A DNA stretch of 64,000 nt from Helicostylum pulchrum (GCA_025677825.1 JAIXMO010000048.1:167241-231240), one strand, 5' to 3'; positions 1 through 15,833 are shown, numbered from the stretch's first letter. Notes: generated by a model from the letters alone, not told the origin. A program made the numbers and translations.

Positions 1-450
1 CAGTTGGAAACTTTTTTGGAACGGTAACTTTTTCTTGCACGCACTCAACTTGGTTTTATCTGCATAAAAAGAAATCTTGCGTGAATCGAGTTGGAGCAAC
101 AGGATTCGCACATGTATAATAAAAAGTATTAATTAATGCATAAATAAGAGTAATAACTACGCCATGATGAGTAAATAGACATATTTTATCAACTTTTTTT
201 ATATCATCTGTAAAGAGGTTTTTTTTTTTTTTTTTTTTTCAATTATTATATTTTTGTTTTTATTTTATTTTACGTTCGTATAAACATTTTTGGGATTTCT
301 TAGAATAATGGTCATCCGTAAAGGTAAGTGAAACGTAATATGGAACACCTTTCAATTGACCAGTATTAACCAACAACTCGTAGTCAAACTCACAGTTAAC
401 AACATGAAGATATTAGGCGAATTGTATTTAAAGGAAATGTCAATAAAGAA
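1..450. other. AT-rich intergenic DNA
   Basis: No gene recognised. There is a T-run at about 222-239. A short reading frame near 356-547 overlaps the start of the following remnant in a different frame and may belong to it. Confidence 0.5.
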
Positions 451-1321
451 TTGCAATATCGAAGTGTTAACTGTAATACCAACGAAAAGGAAAAAGTCAG
501 ATCAGAAGAAGAATCAATTTTTACAATTTGCTCCTCCACAAGAATAAAGAAATTGCTGAACACCGCTAGGCATACGTCTGAATACTTAGATAATGATGTA
601 TCAAAGAGCGTATGCCAAGAGCAACAAGATTCAAATAGTACACCTATCCAGCAAGAGCAAGAAGAACTCCAATCTCCCATAACCTTCAAAAGTTTAAATA
701 ATCACCCAAAATTGGAATGCTTGTGCGAAAAGTTTAGTGAAGATGGACATCTTGATTTTATGAAACATAAAATTTAAACAGCCATTTGATGACTTTAAGC
801 TAAAATTACACCCTACAATAACCCAAAAAGAAAGCGAAGTACTATTAGCAGTAAGCATATGTAATACCCAAGAACACATAGAAACTTTTCTAGAAACATT
901 ATATCCCCAATCAGAGATTGTAGATTCAATAAGATACTTATATATAAGATTATCTGTAAGTAGTATCAATGAGCTTTGGATTTCGGGTTTGTTGTTGAAA
1001 GAAGGCCACGGAGAAGGATGGTCACAAGGACATGTTTACGTCCCGTTGTTTGGAAATGCCTTTAAAAATGACAAAAGCTTTATATCAAAAAGAACAGATT
1101 GCATATCAAATATTGCTAAAGAATTCGATAGTGAAGGCAATAAAAAAATTGATTTTATCCTTCGAAATATAAATGGCAGTAGTGACTATTTCTCTTGTGA
1201 GGACAAACCGTCCGCGAAAGGTGTAAAAAATGACTTGAAAAAAGGAAAGACAATACAAAAATTGATCCATATTTTTTACTGCAATGACGACCTCTATCCC
1301 GTCGAAGATGGGATCTTATAA
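451..1321 (+). pseudogene. Frameshifted remnant of an unknown protein with a D...EDK nuclease-like motif
   Basis: Two reading frames abut. Frame 1 runs to a stop at 775-777. Frame 2 continues from about 773 to 1321 with protein-like composition, so one frameshift separates them; I found no GT-AG intron that would restore the frame. The second part contains KKIDFILR, then about a dozen residues later SCEDKPS, then a lysine-rich helix-like stretch. A D followed by E-x-K in this spacing resembles the PD-(D/E)XK nuclease core, but that is inference from a short motif. No proper start codon was found for frame 1. A GC-richer stretch at 1316-1400 may be more of the same remnant. It could be a decayed member of an expanded fungal gene family. 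Confidence 0.4.
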
Positions 1322-3710
<2,389 letters not shown>

Positions 3711-4041
3711 ATCTCTTTTTTTTTACTATGATAAAAAAAAAATACAATCAATATATGAACAATGAAAAAAAAATATAACAAAAAAAACACCCCCTTCTAT
3801 TGTTAAAAAAATATTACCACACAATATGAACCAATTTAAATAAAGAAACCAACTTCTATTATTGCTAAACATATATACTTTGTCTAAACATTTACTTTAT
3901 AACTTCAAACGTATTGCTAAAACGTATAAACATTTTTTATTTTATTTAAAAAAGAAATTTCCTTTTACACACATGCTTAAAAAAAACGGCGATTAATTGA
4001 AAATGTTTCCTTTCTATCATTTTTTTTTTTATTAGTTGTTA
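3711..4041. other. Convergent 3' flanks of polyubiquitin and RNA14
   Basis: AT-rich spacer between two convergent genes, with A-runs and AATAAA-like sequence (near 3838-3843) that could serve as polyadenylation signals. No ORF of note. Confidence 0.5.
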
Positions 4042-7000
4042 TTAATAAGGAGGGTCGTCTCTGTGTCTTTTTGCTTGTCTTTGTCTGAAAAGATCAAAAT
4101 CTGGTGGTCTATTAGGTCCCATGCCTGAAAAAAGAAAGAAAAAAGCCGTTAGAAAAAAAAAGGGTTAAAAAAACAATAAAAAAAAAAACTATACCTTTGT
4201 GAGGTTGATAATCATCGTCATAATCATCTCTACCACGACGTTTCATATTTGATTTTCCACCACGCATTGGCATATTTCCACCTCCACCACCTCCACCACC
4301 TCTGGACTTAAATCCTCCGCGTCCACCACCACTTCCACCACTTCCTCCACCACGGTTATTATTTTGGTAACTTCCTCTCATTGGGCCACCTGATTGCATG
4401 GGAGGTTTATTGGATTGAGATAGAGGACGTACATTTTGAGGAGTAGGAACAGGTCCACCTTGAGGAGGTAAGGGTATGATAATATTACGTAATAGATCAA
4501 CTAATTCCCCAGGTTGAATCATGGGACCATTAAATGTTTGTGCAGGAGGTAGATTGGAAACAAAGTAAGCAACTGCATCAGGAAGTGGAGCTTGTTGTTG
4601 TTGTATAGGTTGTTGTTGTTGAATAACTTGTTGTAATGGTTGTTGTATAGGTTGTTGTGGTTGAGATACATTATTATTCCAAGTATTAACAGGTTGAGGT
4701 AGGACGGGTGATTCAACAGGTTCAATTTTAGCAACAATAGGAATAACAGGTACAATAGGTGAATTAGGTACAATGGTAGGTGTAGCAATTGTTGTGGTAG
4801 TAGTTCTACGATTTAATTCAGCTGTTGGTTTAAATGTTTGCCATTGATTTAAATCAGGTCTAGGATATCTTTCAGGGTGAACAGGTTCTAAAAGAGGTCT
4901 CTTTTGATGATCTTTATGTTGTTGTTGATGTAAGTGTTGTTGTTGTTGAGATTGCTGTTGTTGTTGTTGCTGCTGCTGTTGCTGTTGGTGTTGTTGAGCA
5001 TCATTTGGATTTGATAAAGAAGTTGCATTAGCTAAAGCAGCAGTATTTAAATCAGCTAATTGTTCTGCACGAGCCAAACTACCTAACTCTTGTTCTTGAA
5101 TATTATGAATATCTAAATAACTTTGTCGAATTAAGAATGATTCCATTGGGTTGACAGTGGCAATATTAGCCATAGCCTCAATGCGTCTCTTTTCTACATT
5201 TTGAACACTAGCTAAATCACCATACTTGTTTTCATAATCTAAAAATTTAAGCCAAATAGGTCCTGCCTTTTCTGCAGGCATAGTAGCTAATGTTCTTTCA
5301 AATAATGCACGTGTATTATTATCATCATTCATTTGAATCAAGAAATCCAAGTATTGACAAACGAAATCTGGGTTATCGGCAAATGTCTTTTGTCCCAAAC
5401 TGAATACTTTACCAGCAACATTAGAGTCTTTTGAATTATGATATTCCATTAATGCGTCTGATACGTAAACATGATATGTACAGTTGGTAGATTTACGAGC
5501 TCTTGAAAATAATGCACGAGCACTTTTAATACCCTGGGGTTTTAAAAAGTTGATTAGAAGATATAATATTACAAATAAAATAAAAAAAAACTTACATCAG
5601 TACGACGAGCAAATCTCATATAACAAATCCAAACTAAAGAACCAGAACGAGCAATTACGTTTACTTGTTCATTTAGCTTTTGTTCAATTTCTTCTTGTGC
5701 CTTTTTAACATGCTTTTCACGAGAACGTAACTGTTCTCTTAATTCACCATCAATATCCTCAGATAAATTTAAAGAAGCCTTTTCTTCTTCTGCTTCTTGA
5801 TGAATTTTAGCAATTTCTTGTTGTGCAGTTTGCTTTAAATTCTCGATATCACGTTCCAAGTTTTCAACTAATGCATCAAACGCTTGACGAGCATCATCCA
5901 ATTGTTTCCTTGATTCACATAATTCAGCGTACGATAAATTCAATAACAAACTGGTGGACATGATTTCGATACCTTGCTTTAAAATGGATAACGCTTTTTC
6001 AGGTTTGTTCATTTCTTGATAATAACTTGCAAAACTATACCAAATTTCAGGATAGAATCTCAACACTAAAAAGGCTTGTTGATAAGTATAAGCAACACGA
6101 TCCAATACAGCAGCTTCATCTTCTAATTGTAAAGGATCTCCCTTTTCCCATTGGATATAGTTCTTCCATAATTCCAATTGATTTAATTCTTGTGCACTCC
6201 AACGAGGAGGTAATGGTACAATGTTGGTATTGATATTGTCTGTAAATAATCTCATCTCGCGTAATGCAGTACGTGCTGTCATATAAGCAGATGATTTTTC
6301 ACCCAAGAACTTTTTAGCCTGTTTTTTATATTTAAGTACATACACACAATACTGGAAAAAAAAAATAGATATTTACTGATGCACTTACAGTTAATCGGTT
6401 TAAATTGTTTTCCCATTGATCATATTCTTTCCAAAGATGCTCAACATTATTCAAAGGGATGGTAACAGCTTTTTGATAAGCACGACGCATAGAATCCATC
6501 TTGCGCTGTTCTTCCCAAGTATTTGAAGTCTATATATCACGGTAAATGGCACGTTCAAAATTAATAATAATAATTTTTTTTTTTACCTCTGCAGACTTTA
6601 AAAAGTAGATATAGTCTGCCCAAATAGGACCAGCATCTTTATCAATGCCTACGTTACTCAAAACATATTCGTAAGCCTTTTCAATAATAGCCCTAGCTTC
6701 AGGCGTGACAGCAGAACCACTTTCACCTAAATTAATACGACGAATGTAACCAAGATAAAATTTCCAGAGATCAACAGATAAAACAGTTTTAAGACAACGT
6801 GTAAATAAAGCTTCGACTTCATTAAAATTTGAATATTTGAGTTCCAGTTCAAGATAGGCAAGCCAGTGCTTTGGCTATAAAAAGGACGAAATGAATAACG
6901 AAAAAAAAAAACCAGAAACTCTTTTTTTTTTCTCCCCCAAACAGAAGCAGTAAAATAAAATAAAAACCAAACCCAATTCCTCTCTCTCTAAAGCGAAAAA

Positions 7001-7925
7001 AATAATAATCATCTTATATCATTCTCAATAGCTTCTTTTTCCTTGGTAAGATCTTTTTTTTTTTTTTTTTCGTACGTCAAAAAAAAAAAAAGGGTGATTA
7101 AAAACATCGGTAAAAATTTCACGACTCATATAAAAGTATATAATTCTGAAGAAAGAGAGAAAGAGAGAGAGGACACAAGAGAGAAAAAAAAAAAAAAAAA
7201 AAAGAAAAAAGAAAAAAAAAACTTACCGAAGTAGGAAAGACTTTTAAAAACCTTTCATAAATATCACGAATGGCTTCTAAATCACCAGTTTGTTGAGCAT
7301 CATTGATTAAACTAGTCCAAGCCTCAATATCATATTTCGATTCCTTAATACGTGCTTCGAGTCTTTCTTTTCTTAAGCTTGTCTTACTTACAACAACATC
7401 AACAGGCTTTTGCTGCTGCTGTTGTTGTTGTTGGTGTAAAGCAGCAACTGGAATCTGCCAAGAAGCAGGCGCGCTTAAAAAAGGTGGTGGTTCACTCGAT
7501 TCAACGTCTTGCATAGGTTCTTGTTTTACACGAGTATTTTCAGTAGTAGATGTTTCTTCTACAACAGATGTTGTCTCCGTTTCTGTTGTAGTAGTAGGAT
7601 CCTCTGCTGTAGATTCCTCTACAATAGGATCTTCTGAAGGCTCTTCTTCTGCAGTAGTAGTAGTAGTAGTAGTAGTAGGTTCCTCTGCTGTAGTAGTATT
7701 AATAGGCTCCTCTACGGTAGCAGTAGGAGTAGGTTCCTCTGTATCATGTACCTCTGTTGTTGAATCTTTAGGAGTTTCTTCTTCTACGTCGGTTGAAGCC
7801 TCTACCATTGTTGAATCTTGTTCGTCTTCTTGACTTTGATTGACGGCAGGATCTTCTTCCATTTGAACATCTTCAGTGATAGGTTCATTTGGTGGTGTAG
7901 TATTTACAGGTATTTCCGCGCCCAT
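4042..7925 (-). CDS. RNA14/CstF-77-like mRNA 3'-end processing factor
   Basis: Scaffold subunit of cleavage factor IA (CstF-77 in animals), acting in the nucleus in pre-mRNA cleavage and polyadenylation. I join six exons: 7925-7227, 6874-6587, 6529-6389, 6318-5596, 5533-4195 and 4124-4042, giving 1090 residues in one frame. After an acidic Thr/Glu-rich N-terminus (about 1-180), HAT-repeat sequence begins (SLRKERLEARI, FPTSPKHWLAYLELEL, AKKFLGEKSSAYMTAR). A Gln-run follows at roughly 797-820, then a Pro/Gln-rich linker, an RGG/Gly-rich stretch at about 1000-1060, and a conserved-type tail ending RQRQAKRHRDDPPY. For exon 4 I chose the acceptor that gives NRLT-AKKF, which fits the family better than an acceptor 33 bp upstream. 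The first intron (352 bp) is unusually long for this window. The polyQ and RGG tracts are extra to the core family. Confidence 0.93.
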
Positions 7926-8906
7926 TTATATTCTATATCTTTTTTTAGTAGAAAAAAAAAAAAAAAAAAAAAAATATAATTTGTGGAAACAAAAATAAAA
8001 AAAAAAAATTCATCACCTTCGACGTGACGTAGATTTTCACTGTTTTAAAGGTCCGTTAGTAGTCGTCGTCTCCTTGTTGAAGCAAAGATACACAGTTTAA
8101 GAAATATCAGAACTCACGAGAAAAGTATCTTGAAGTTCACTTTTATAGAATACGTTTTTAGGGATAAGATAATCTTACTGTATCATCAAACAAGTCATAT
8201 TCAGTTACTTGAGAGTTTCTCTTGGGTAGTAGAACGTACTCCTCGAGAACTATATAAGCGTTTGATAGTTTTCTCGGGCAAAAATCAATAGTGATAACTA
8301 AATACTATATCCGACTATCAAATGTAAGCTATCTCTCGTAGTACTTTATGCTGCGAGTCCAAAAACCATACGGGATAGAGTTATTTAATTCGACTTAAAA
8401 TTATCTTTTAATCGAAATAGAACTAGATTCTAGTTTTTTGCAAGTGTCGCCCCCAAGTAAAAAAAAAAAATTTTTAATATCTCTCATGTCAAGACTAATG
8501 CTCTAGCACCTCCTACTTTTGATCCAAGGTTTTCACATCACTAATGATTTGCAAAATGATAATGTTGTACCTCCCAAGTTTTGTTACCTATATATCTTGC
8601 CAGTAAGTTTATCGATGTGCGTGACTGCCCGCGTTTAAGTTTTTCGAAAAACGTCAAAAATGTCATGTAGACTCTCCTTTCGGGTTTTTTTGTAAGGGAA
8701 CAAGGGGATGATTTAGTACGAGTATAGACTTGGATATAAACTAGTTTTTATTTTTCTGTTATTTTATAAATAAAATAAAAAAAAGGGTATTTCAAGTTTT
8801 TTTTTTTTTTTTTGGTTTGCTCTTCTTTTCTTTTTCTTTTTTGTATTTCTTTTACGACGAGGTGTGTTTTATATTATATATCAAAATAAACTCGATTTAG
8901 AATAGA
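7926..8906. promoter_or_regulatory. Shared upstream region between divergent RNA14 and MSB1-like genes
   Basis: 981 bp between two divergent start codons, presumably holding both promoters. Long A/T runs at about 7952-7973 and 8798-8813. No clear TATA box could be assigned to either gene. Confidence 0.45.
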
Positions 8907-10609
8907 ATGTATTCTTTGGATTTTGCAGCACAAGTAAGTCGAATATGTATGGATGAAATCCGAAAACGAGGTTAGTAAACAAAAATGTATTGTCTATCAA
9001 TTTTTAATTTTTTTGCATTACTAAATAGGTTTAAGAGAGCGTAAAATATTACGAAAATCGGGTAAGCTTTTTCTTTTCTTTCTTTGTTCTTTATATTGTT
9101 GTCGTAGTAGTAGTTGTTTTTTTCCCCTCTTTTACTGTCCCTTTTTTCCCTCCTCCCCGCATTTACTCTCCTACTACAACAACTGTGTAAACGATTTTTT
9201 TTTTTTTTGCCCCTAAATAATAATCCCTTTTCTTCTAACATTTTTTATTCTTAAATACAGTTCCTAATAGTGTGTTACTATTAAAAGTATTTCGAAAACA
9301 ACATTGTACAGCAGATGATCTTACGCATGTTAGTATACACTCTGTAGCGACATTAATGCAAGATACATTATGGTGCTGTCAAGAAAGAATCATACCAAAG
9401 AAAGTATGGCGAGTGATTAATTATGAAAGTAAGGACTATTTTATTTTATTTTTGCTCGTGTATATATATAAAACAATCAAAACTTAAATAATTTTCTCTT
9501 TCTCTCTCTCTCTCTCTCTCTGTTTAAAAGCTTGTACATTGAATGATTTATCAAGATTTATTTCTAAGCGTGGTGAGAATTTACTTGTTGAAATACTTGA
9601 TTTTCTTGTTCAAGTGATGCGTCATAAATCAGCAAATCAAATGGATGCTTATCATTTAGGTGAAGCAATGGGAAAAGTAACATTGGGACCGGCTGATTGT
9701 GATCCAATTATAGCAGAAAAAGCGGGGCATTTTTTAACACGCATGATTATTGAGCATTCCAAAACGATCCATGGAGAAAAACAATTATTATTCAGGGTGG
9801 ATTCTGGTTTTGCTTGGCCTACAATATCTCACAGGCCCATGAGTAAGTCAGAAGCTGCTCAGGCCAAAGCCAAATCTTATAATCGACTTATTAAAAAAAT
9901 TCATCAACGAAATTTTGACTGGTTGCAAATGGCTGATGTGGCGCTATATGCTTTATTGGAAGATGATTATGAAATTATTATACCTCCCTTTCAAGAACCC
10001 TATATTAGTATCTTTTCGAAGTCTTTGGATCCTACCGATGCTATTTTATCGCCCATCTTATTCCGCTTAGTGACAGCAGCTAGTAAACCAATTGAAGCAG
10101 TACCTCGAGATCCTTTTGAAAACTCCTACTTGTTTAAAAACAAGACCTTAATAGAGAATCAAATTCGTGTGGCGTTTGATGATTTCAAGCCTTTACTTCA
10201 ATCAACTCCAATTCGTTATCACGATCCTTATATCAATGAAAAGACTTCCGTGCCTAATCATATTAATAACCAAGGCAATAAATCCCATTTGAAAATGATT
10301 AATTCTTCCATCTCCAATATGAAACTCAATCTCAGAAAACATAAATCTCAAGGAGGCATGCCCAATTGTGAGATCATTAATGAAGATACACCGTCTTTGC
10401 CTATTATTTATCATGATGAGAGTGTCACTATCAATAATACTTATAGCGATACGGATTCACACATGTTATATTCCTCAGAGTATAGTAGCAACAGCAGCAA
10501 TAACAGTAGTGGTAACAAAGCATCCAAGCATAATCAAGTCAAGAGTATGATGAAGAGAGTAATCAAAATAGGTACACTCGTACCCAGTAAGAAAACTACC
10601 ATCTACTAA
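8907..10609 (+). CDS. MSB1/Mug8-domain protein (RhoGAP-like fold), putative polarity or cell-wall integrity factor
   Basis: Four exons (8907-8970, 9029-9061, 9261-9428, 9531-10609) give 447 residues. The N-terminal half contains RKRGLRERKILRKSVPNSV, a long helical region, and LTRMIIEHSK near residue 160, which I recognise as the Msb1/Mug8-type domain related to RhoGAP folds. In yeast MSB1 acts with Cdc42 and Rho1 in bud emergence and wall integrity; here that is inferred from family resemblance alone. The C-terminal third is Ser/Asn-rich, ends basic (KSMMKRVIKIGTL), and is probably disordered. Introns are short, and the third contains a CT microsatellite just before its acceptor. No catalytic arginine finger is evident, so GAP activity is doubtful. 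Confidence 0.7.
9502..9520 (+). repeat. CT dinucleotide microsatellite
   Basis: About nine CT units in the third intron of the MSB1-like gene, upstream of the acceptor at 9530, where it could serve as a pyrimidine tract. Confidence 0.8.
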
Positions 10610-13600
10610 GCAAAACACATTTAACTCTACATCTACGTTTATTTATCTCTACTTTTTTTTATTTTTTCCCTAATAATAACTTTCAATTCTTTCTTTTTCT
10701 TTATAAAAAAAACCCCCCTCTCACACATACAACTTTTTTGCTTTTTACATTTATTAAAAGCTATACATCAAATTTTTTAATGGAAGGAGAGAGAGACTGC
10801 TTTTTTTCAAGTCTAAAATATAACCTTTACAAGGCAGGATAGAGTATCGGGCTCGTTAACAAAAAAACATACCCCAATCGGTATATGTAATAAAAACATA
10901 TACACAACACTACAATAATTAAAAAAAAAAAAACGCACAGACCTCTCCCATCAATTTTTAAATATAAAAAAAAAGGTTATTGTAAGAGACGTCATATTCG
11001 CTTTACTCTTTTTTATTTTTATTTTACCGCCTTGAACTAAAATCATATAGTCATCTTGACTTTCACTCAAGTAATGCATGCAGTTTTATGCGTGCGTATG
11101 AAAAAAAAATGTTATTGTCATTATTTTAATATGGGCAATTGGGATTCAATACGTAAAATTTGGGTGATTTTTCTCTTAACTATTCAAATTTACTATACTC
11201 TACTTTTTGCCTTATATGAGTGATTTAATATACATTGTTAGCCTTCTTTCAAATTTCCTGATGCATGCATGGATTATCATTTTCCCTGTACTGTATACAA
11301 CAAACGATATTGACTCAAGTCTATGTCAAATCAACAAAGCAGTGTATTTTCCCTTTTTGCATTTGATCTGCAAAACAAAGATCAGCATATTCCCGCGCTT
11401 CTAACCAAGATTTTAAACAAACGTGTTCATCGATTCTGACTAGACTTTCTATACAAGCTTAATTTAATCGATATTTTCATTTTTTGCTTGATCGACAATT
11501 AAAGCGGTTTTTTATAATCTGAGAACTATAAACGCCAACTTTTTTTTTTTCCTCCTGGTAAAACCAGTATTAGAAAAGGGTGTTGCGCGGGTAACACAAG
11601 TCTATCGTATATTACGTCGTGGGTACCCCCCTTATGTCCCCAGTCCTTCTTCTAAGAAGCTAATTGTACCCTGGGCATAAATATCTCTCAACTGACCGAT
11701 CGACTTCTACAGAGAGAGAGGGGGAAAAACAAATACTCGCAAAATATAAGGAGAGGCATTAACAAGAGAACAAACAAAATACTCGCTTATCGATCAGATA
11801 CTATTGGTTAAGAGTTTTTTTTTTTTTTTTTTACGCCAAGCCTAAACCAATTTCTGAGCATGTAAGATGAGATAAACAAATGTAAATCTTTTTTGTAATT
11901 AGACACCTGGAGGAGGAGGGGAGGTACCAGGATAATAAGACTACTTGGATGTTTGCAAACATATATATCTTATTGATAGTTTTCCTGTTTATGTCATGTT
12001 TCTGTCATTCGTTCTATTAGTTTTGACTGTACCGACATGATGACTAAATATCATAAATGTTTCTATTGGGGGTCCTGTAGTACTTGTATTTTTATTTTAT
12101 TTTACTTCAGCACGAGCCTTTCAGCTGCTAAATATGAAATAATTTGTCTGGCATTAATAATCATTGCAGTTGAATAGAATGTGCTTCATCGAATTGATAC
12201 AAACTCGTGTATACTTTTTTTTTTAAAAAAAAAAAATTCTCGTAGAACTACTTTAAATAGTAACGTGTTTTTTTTATACAATTTTCTCCCACTTATTTTT
12301 CGGTCTTGATGATGGCGTGTCATGCTTACATCTATAAAAGTACCTATGAGATGTATTACGTATTTTCGGAACCGACAACCGTACGCCAAAAAATAAGCAA
12401 TTACACAAAAGTCACCCAGTAAATACCTTCAGGAACAGTTGCCAATCGGGTTTATTTTCAAAAAAGCCCATCATTTAATTTCTAGATTAAATTTGATCAC
12501 TTCAATAAAAAAAACTACCTTCTCCCCCCCCCCCAAAAAAAAAGAAACCTATAACAAGGATGAATAAGGAAATATGACAAATGAATACAAAGCCCATTAT
12601 GAACCGACGTCGGCGAATAACCAAGTATCTCCCGGTGGGGGGGGGGGGTTTGTCAGTGCGACACTCATCGTTTCTTTAGAATCTAGTAGGAAAGTGCTAT
12701 ATGCTGTAACCAATTTCATGTAAGAAACAATAATTTAACTGCGTAATTTTTTTTAAAAAAAGTCGGGTCATTCAATAACCTTTACAGTATAGTTTTAAAA
12801 ATAGGAATTGAACGGCGGTTTATAAACCTCATGATCAATCAATGTTTCTTTTTTCCCCCTTCAGATTTTTTTTTTTTTTGGGCTAGAAAGAGTGATGACT
12901 TCCGAAAGCGTCAAGACACAATTGGCTTAACAGATATAGATTAGCTCAGCAATTGACGAAATAAAAAAAGCCCTTGAAAAGAATTAGAAGCATTGTCCGA
13001 GAAAGGAACTTTTGCACAGCCGTTGAGAAAATCCAGAACAGAGCCGGTGCTTCTGTCTATTCATGGCAACTTTCAAATAAAGTAAGTTACCATTCGATTA
13101 ACAAATCAAATATTAAGGAGTAATAATGCTAATACATCAAAAAAAAATGGTGGAACTGTCATACGAAATTGTTATCTTTTATTAGCTTTTCTTTTTTTCA
13201 TTGCTAGTTAAAAACCTTAATGCTAAAAGCATTTACTATATATATTCTTTTTTTGGGAAAACGTTCTATATCGTTATTAAACTTTTAAGAATTTGGGATA
13301 TTCGCAATTTAAAAAAAAGAAAAAGAAAGATATATAATATTCAAATTGCGCTAAAATATGAAAGGTGATTGATGTTGTGCAAAAAGATAGCGCATAATGT
13401 AATTTACAAAAAAAAAAAAAAAAAAGTCCAGAACTGATACAATGAAGTATAATCAAGAAACGCTTTTTTTTTGTAGTACCCTTGATTTTTACACTTACTA
13501 AATTATTTGTTTTTTTTTGTTCAACTATACTCAAATAAAGATACACATTTTAAGTCAAATGAGTGAGGAAAAGTGATGATATTATATGTACTACCTGAAC

Positions 13601-14644
13601 GCAAAAAAAAAAACAAAGAAGCATCACTCCTTGATTATTATTACTGCCCCTTATTGTTTATTTTAACTTTAACTTTGTTCATCACAGACTTTTTTTGTTG
13701 TCATTATACAAGTGAGTTTTAAAAAAAACAATAATAAAAAAAAAATTCGCTTTGCCTCGGAAATAAGTCAAAGTTCCCATCGCCCCCCCCCCCCCCTCCC
13801 CTTCTGTACATGATCCGATGACAATGTATTTTTAGTAATTGGAAAGAAAGAATGTCAAAACTGAGAAGAACGTGTGACACAACGTCCGTTGAGAACAGTA
13901 CGTGTAACTTTCTAATAACTGGCTTTACCGTTCGGAATATCTACAAACAGTAAACCTTTTATCGTTATGCAACTTTATATGAATACTATTAGAAACATTT
14001 CTTTTTTTTAAAAGATAAAAAAAAATAAAAAATAGGAGTTGGTATCGTCGTGTGTTTGTGACCATAAAAAGAGTTACCGATCAAGCTTTTTCCCACCCAA
14101 CTGATCATGAATATATTGTACAACATCTTACACAATACATCAGAAAAAGAGCTCTCAAAGAGCAAAAAAAGCATGTTTATATACAAAATGAGTAATAACG
14201 AATGAATATATTTTTTAGTTTTTTTTTGTGGCTGTTGTGGAATAGTAACAATACATCATAATACTTCATAATATATATTAAAAAAAAAAGAGAGTGGGAG
14301 CGAGTGTGATGTGTGTGTGTGTGTGATAGCTTCTTAGCATATACATATGATTTTTTTTTGTTTGTGTGCCTGTGATATTTTTTTTTAGGGAAAACGGACA
14401 AGAAAAGAAATAAAAGGTATACATAGTAATAGCAGGAAAGAAGTACATAAAATGAATAACAAAAAAAAAAGAGGGAGAGAGAGAATGTACACATAAATTA
14501 CGAAGAAGGTAATAAGTAATAGGTAGGTAATAGGTAATAATATAAACAAGGGGGACAGAAAAAGAGAGAAAGAAAGAGAGGGAGAAGAAAAAAAGGGCCA
14601 AATAAAATATATAAAGTAATAGAGAGAGAGAGAGAGAGATCATT
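10610..14644. other. 4-kb gene-poor region
   Basis: No gene supported. Contains homopolymer runs, a C-tract at 13783-13796, a G-tract at 12637-12648 and a GT repeat at about 14309-14323. Long reverse frames at 14177-14682 consist of low-complexity Phe/Leu/Ser/Tyr from T-rich DNA and lie in the 3' flank of the TALE gene. A short stretch near 12900-13080 has more balanced composition and could be an old coding remnant, but I could not read a protein from it. Confidence 0.5.
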
Positions 14645-15833
14645 TTATCGCATAGGTATTTGACGATAATGATCATTAGCATCAGATAACCTTGTTCTGC
14701 GAAATATAAATCTTTGGTTATTCATATCTTCTTCTATTGGAGATTGTTGATAGTAATGAGAGAGAGGTTCTTGTTGCAAGGGTGGAGAGGATTGATCAGC
14801 TGTATAACAAAAAAAAATAAAAATAAAAAGAGTTAGATTACAATTAAGCAGGTAAAAATTTATTTTACTTACGTGAAGCAAAATCTCTTTGATAAGTATA
14901 AAAGTCATGTCTTCTACGTCTTGGAGGCTCAAATGCGGTACCAGAAGATCTAGACGAGTTGACAAGTTCGGGGTAAGCCATCATTTGAGCAGTTAAATTT
15001 TCGGATTCCAACATGGGTTGTAAAATACGGCGCCTGGCGTTAATAAACCAATTGCTAATTTGATTTACTGTAAGACCTGTATGACGAGCCAAATCTGCTT
15101 TTTCCTTTTCTGCTGGGTAAGGGTGCTTCTTGTGCTGAATGAGCCATTTTCTGAGAAATTCGGTAACTTCTTTTGGTAAATTACCTCTTCTTCTTTTTTT
15201 AGTGGGATCTACAACTGGAATCGTCGTAGTGGTCGTTGTTGTCGTTGATTTGGTTATTTTTAATGGCTGATAAAAACCTGGCTTTTCTTGTTCTTCGTTA
15301 TAATAAAGTCCGCTGTGAACACCTGAAGAAGATGTTTCAATCACAGGTGATCGAATGTTATGATGGTGACCGTGCATGTCAATAGTGGCAATACTTTCAC
15401 CAGAGCTTGAGCTTGATGAGCTAATATTTGATGTTGTACTTGTACTAGGAGATACCTTGATATCTTTATCTAAATAATCTAAATAAAAATTAGAAAAAAC
15501 AATGTGCACTGATTTTTCTGTATCACATTAAATTACCCGCTTCATCATCAACTAAGCCTGCCTTTTCAGACCAAAACTGTGCATTGTGTTCCAACATTTC
15601 ATTGGTCTTATCACGATGGCGATCGATGGCTGTGCGGTTATTGTGTTTATTCACATTTAACTTTACAGATAGTTGTTTTGATGGCTTATCATGGTAAAGA
15701 ATTAAAGGGCAAAATGATCGAGTAGTAGTTGTTGTTGCTGCTTTCACTTGTGTGTACTAGTAAATGTGTTGAGTTAACAGAGCAGTAATAAAATAAAAAA
15801 GTATTATTATACCTTTTCAAATGTATTTGTCAT
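14645..15833 (-). CDS. TALE-class homeodomain transcription factor
   Basis: Four exons (15833-15813, 15756-15537, 15478-14873, 14799-14645) give 333 residues. The homeodomain lies at about residues 174-236: it begins KKRRRGNLPKEVTEFLRKWL, carries the three-residue TALE loop insertion (PYP), and has recognition helix NQISNWFINARRR with the invariant W, F, N and R. Upstream are Ser-, His- and Thr-rich low-complexity segments, and the C-terminus is Gln/Arg-rich. It should bind DNA in the nucleus, possibly as a heterodimer. TALE proteins in fungi include mating-type and developmental regulators; nothing nearby shows which applies here. There is a TATA-like TATAAAAA at about 15951-15958 and a tandem 9-mer (TTTTTGAAG units, 15836-15860) directly before the start codon. 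Confidence 0.93.

Noticed and set aside
6319..6351. Earlier acceptor for RNA14 exon 4 adding YCVYVLKYKKQ
   Set aside because: Also in frame, but the later acceptor gives NRLT-AKKF, which fits the conserved HAT region.
7303..7833. 176-codon plus-strand frame rich in Val and Ser
   Set aside because: Antisense of the acidic Thr/Glu-rich RNA14 N-terminus.
14177..14682. Reverse frames of 105 and 134 codons
   Set aside because: Low-complexity translation of A/G-rich DNA 3' of the TALE gene, with no conserved motif.
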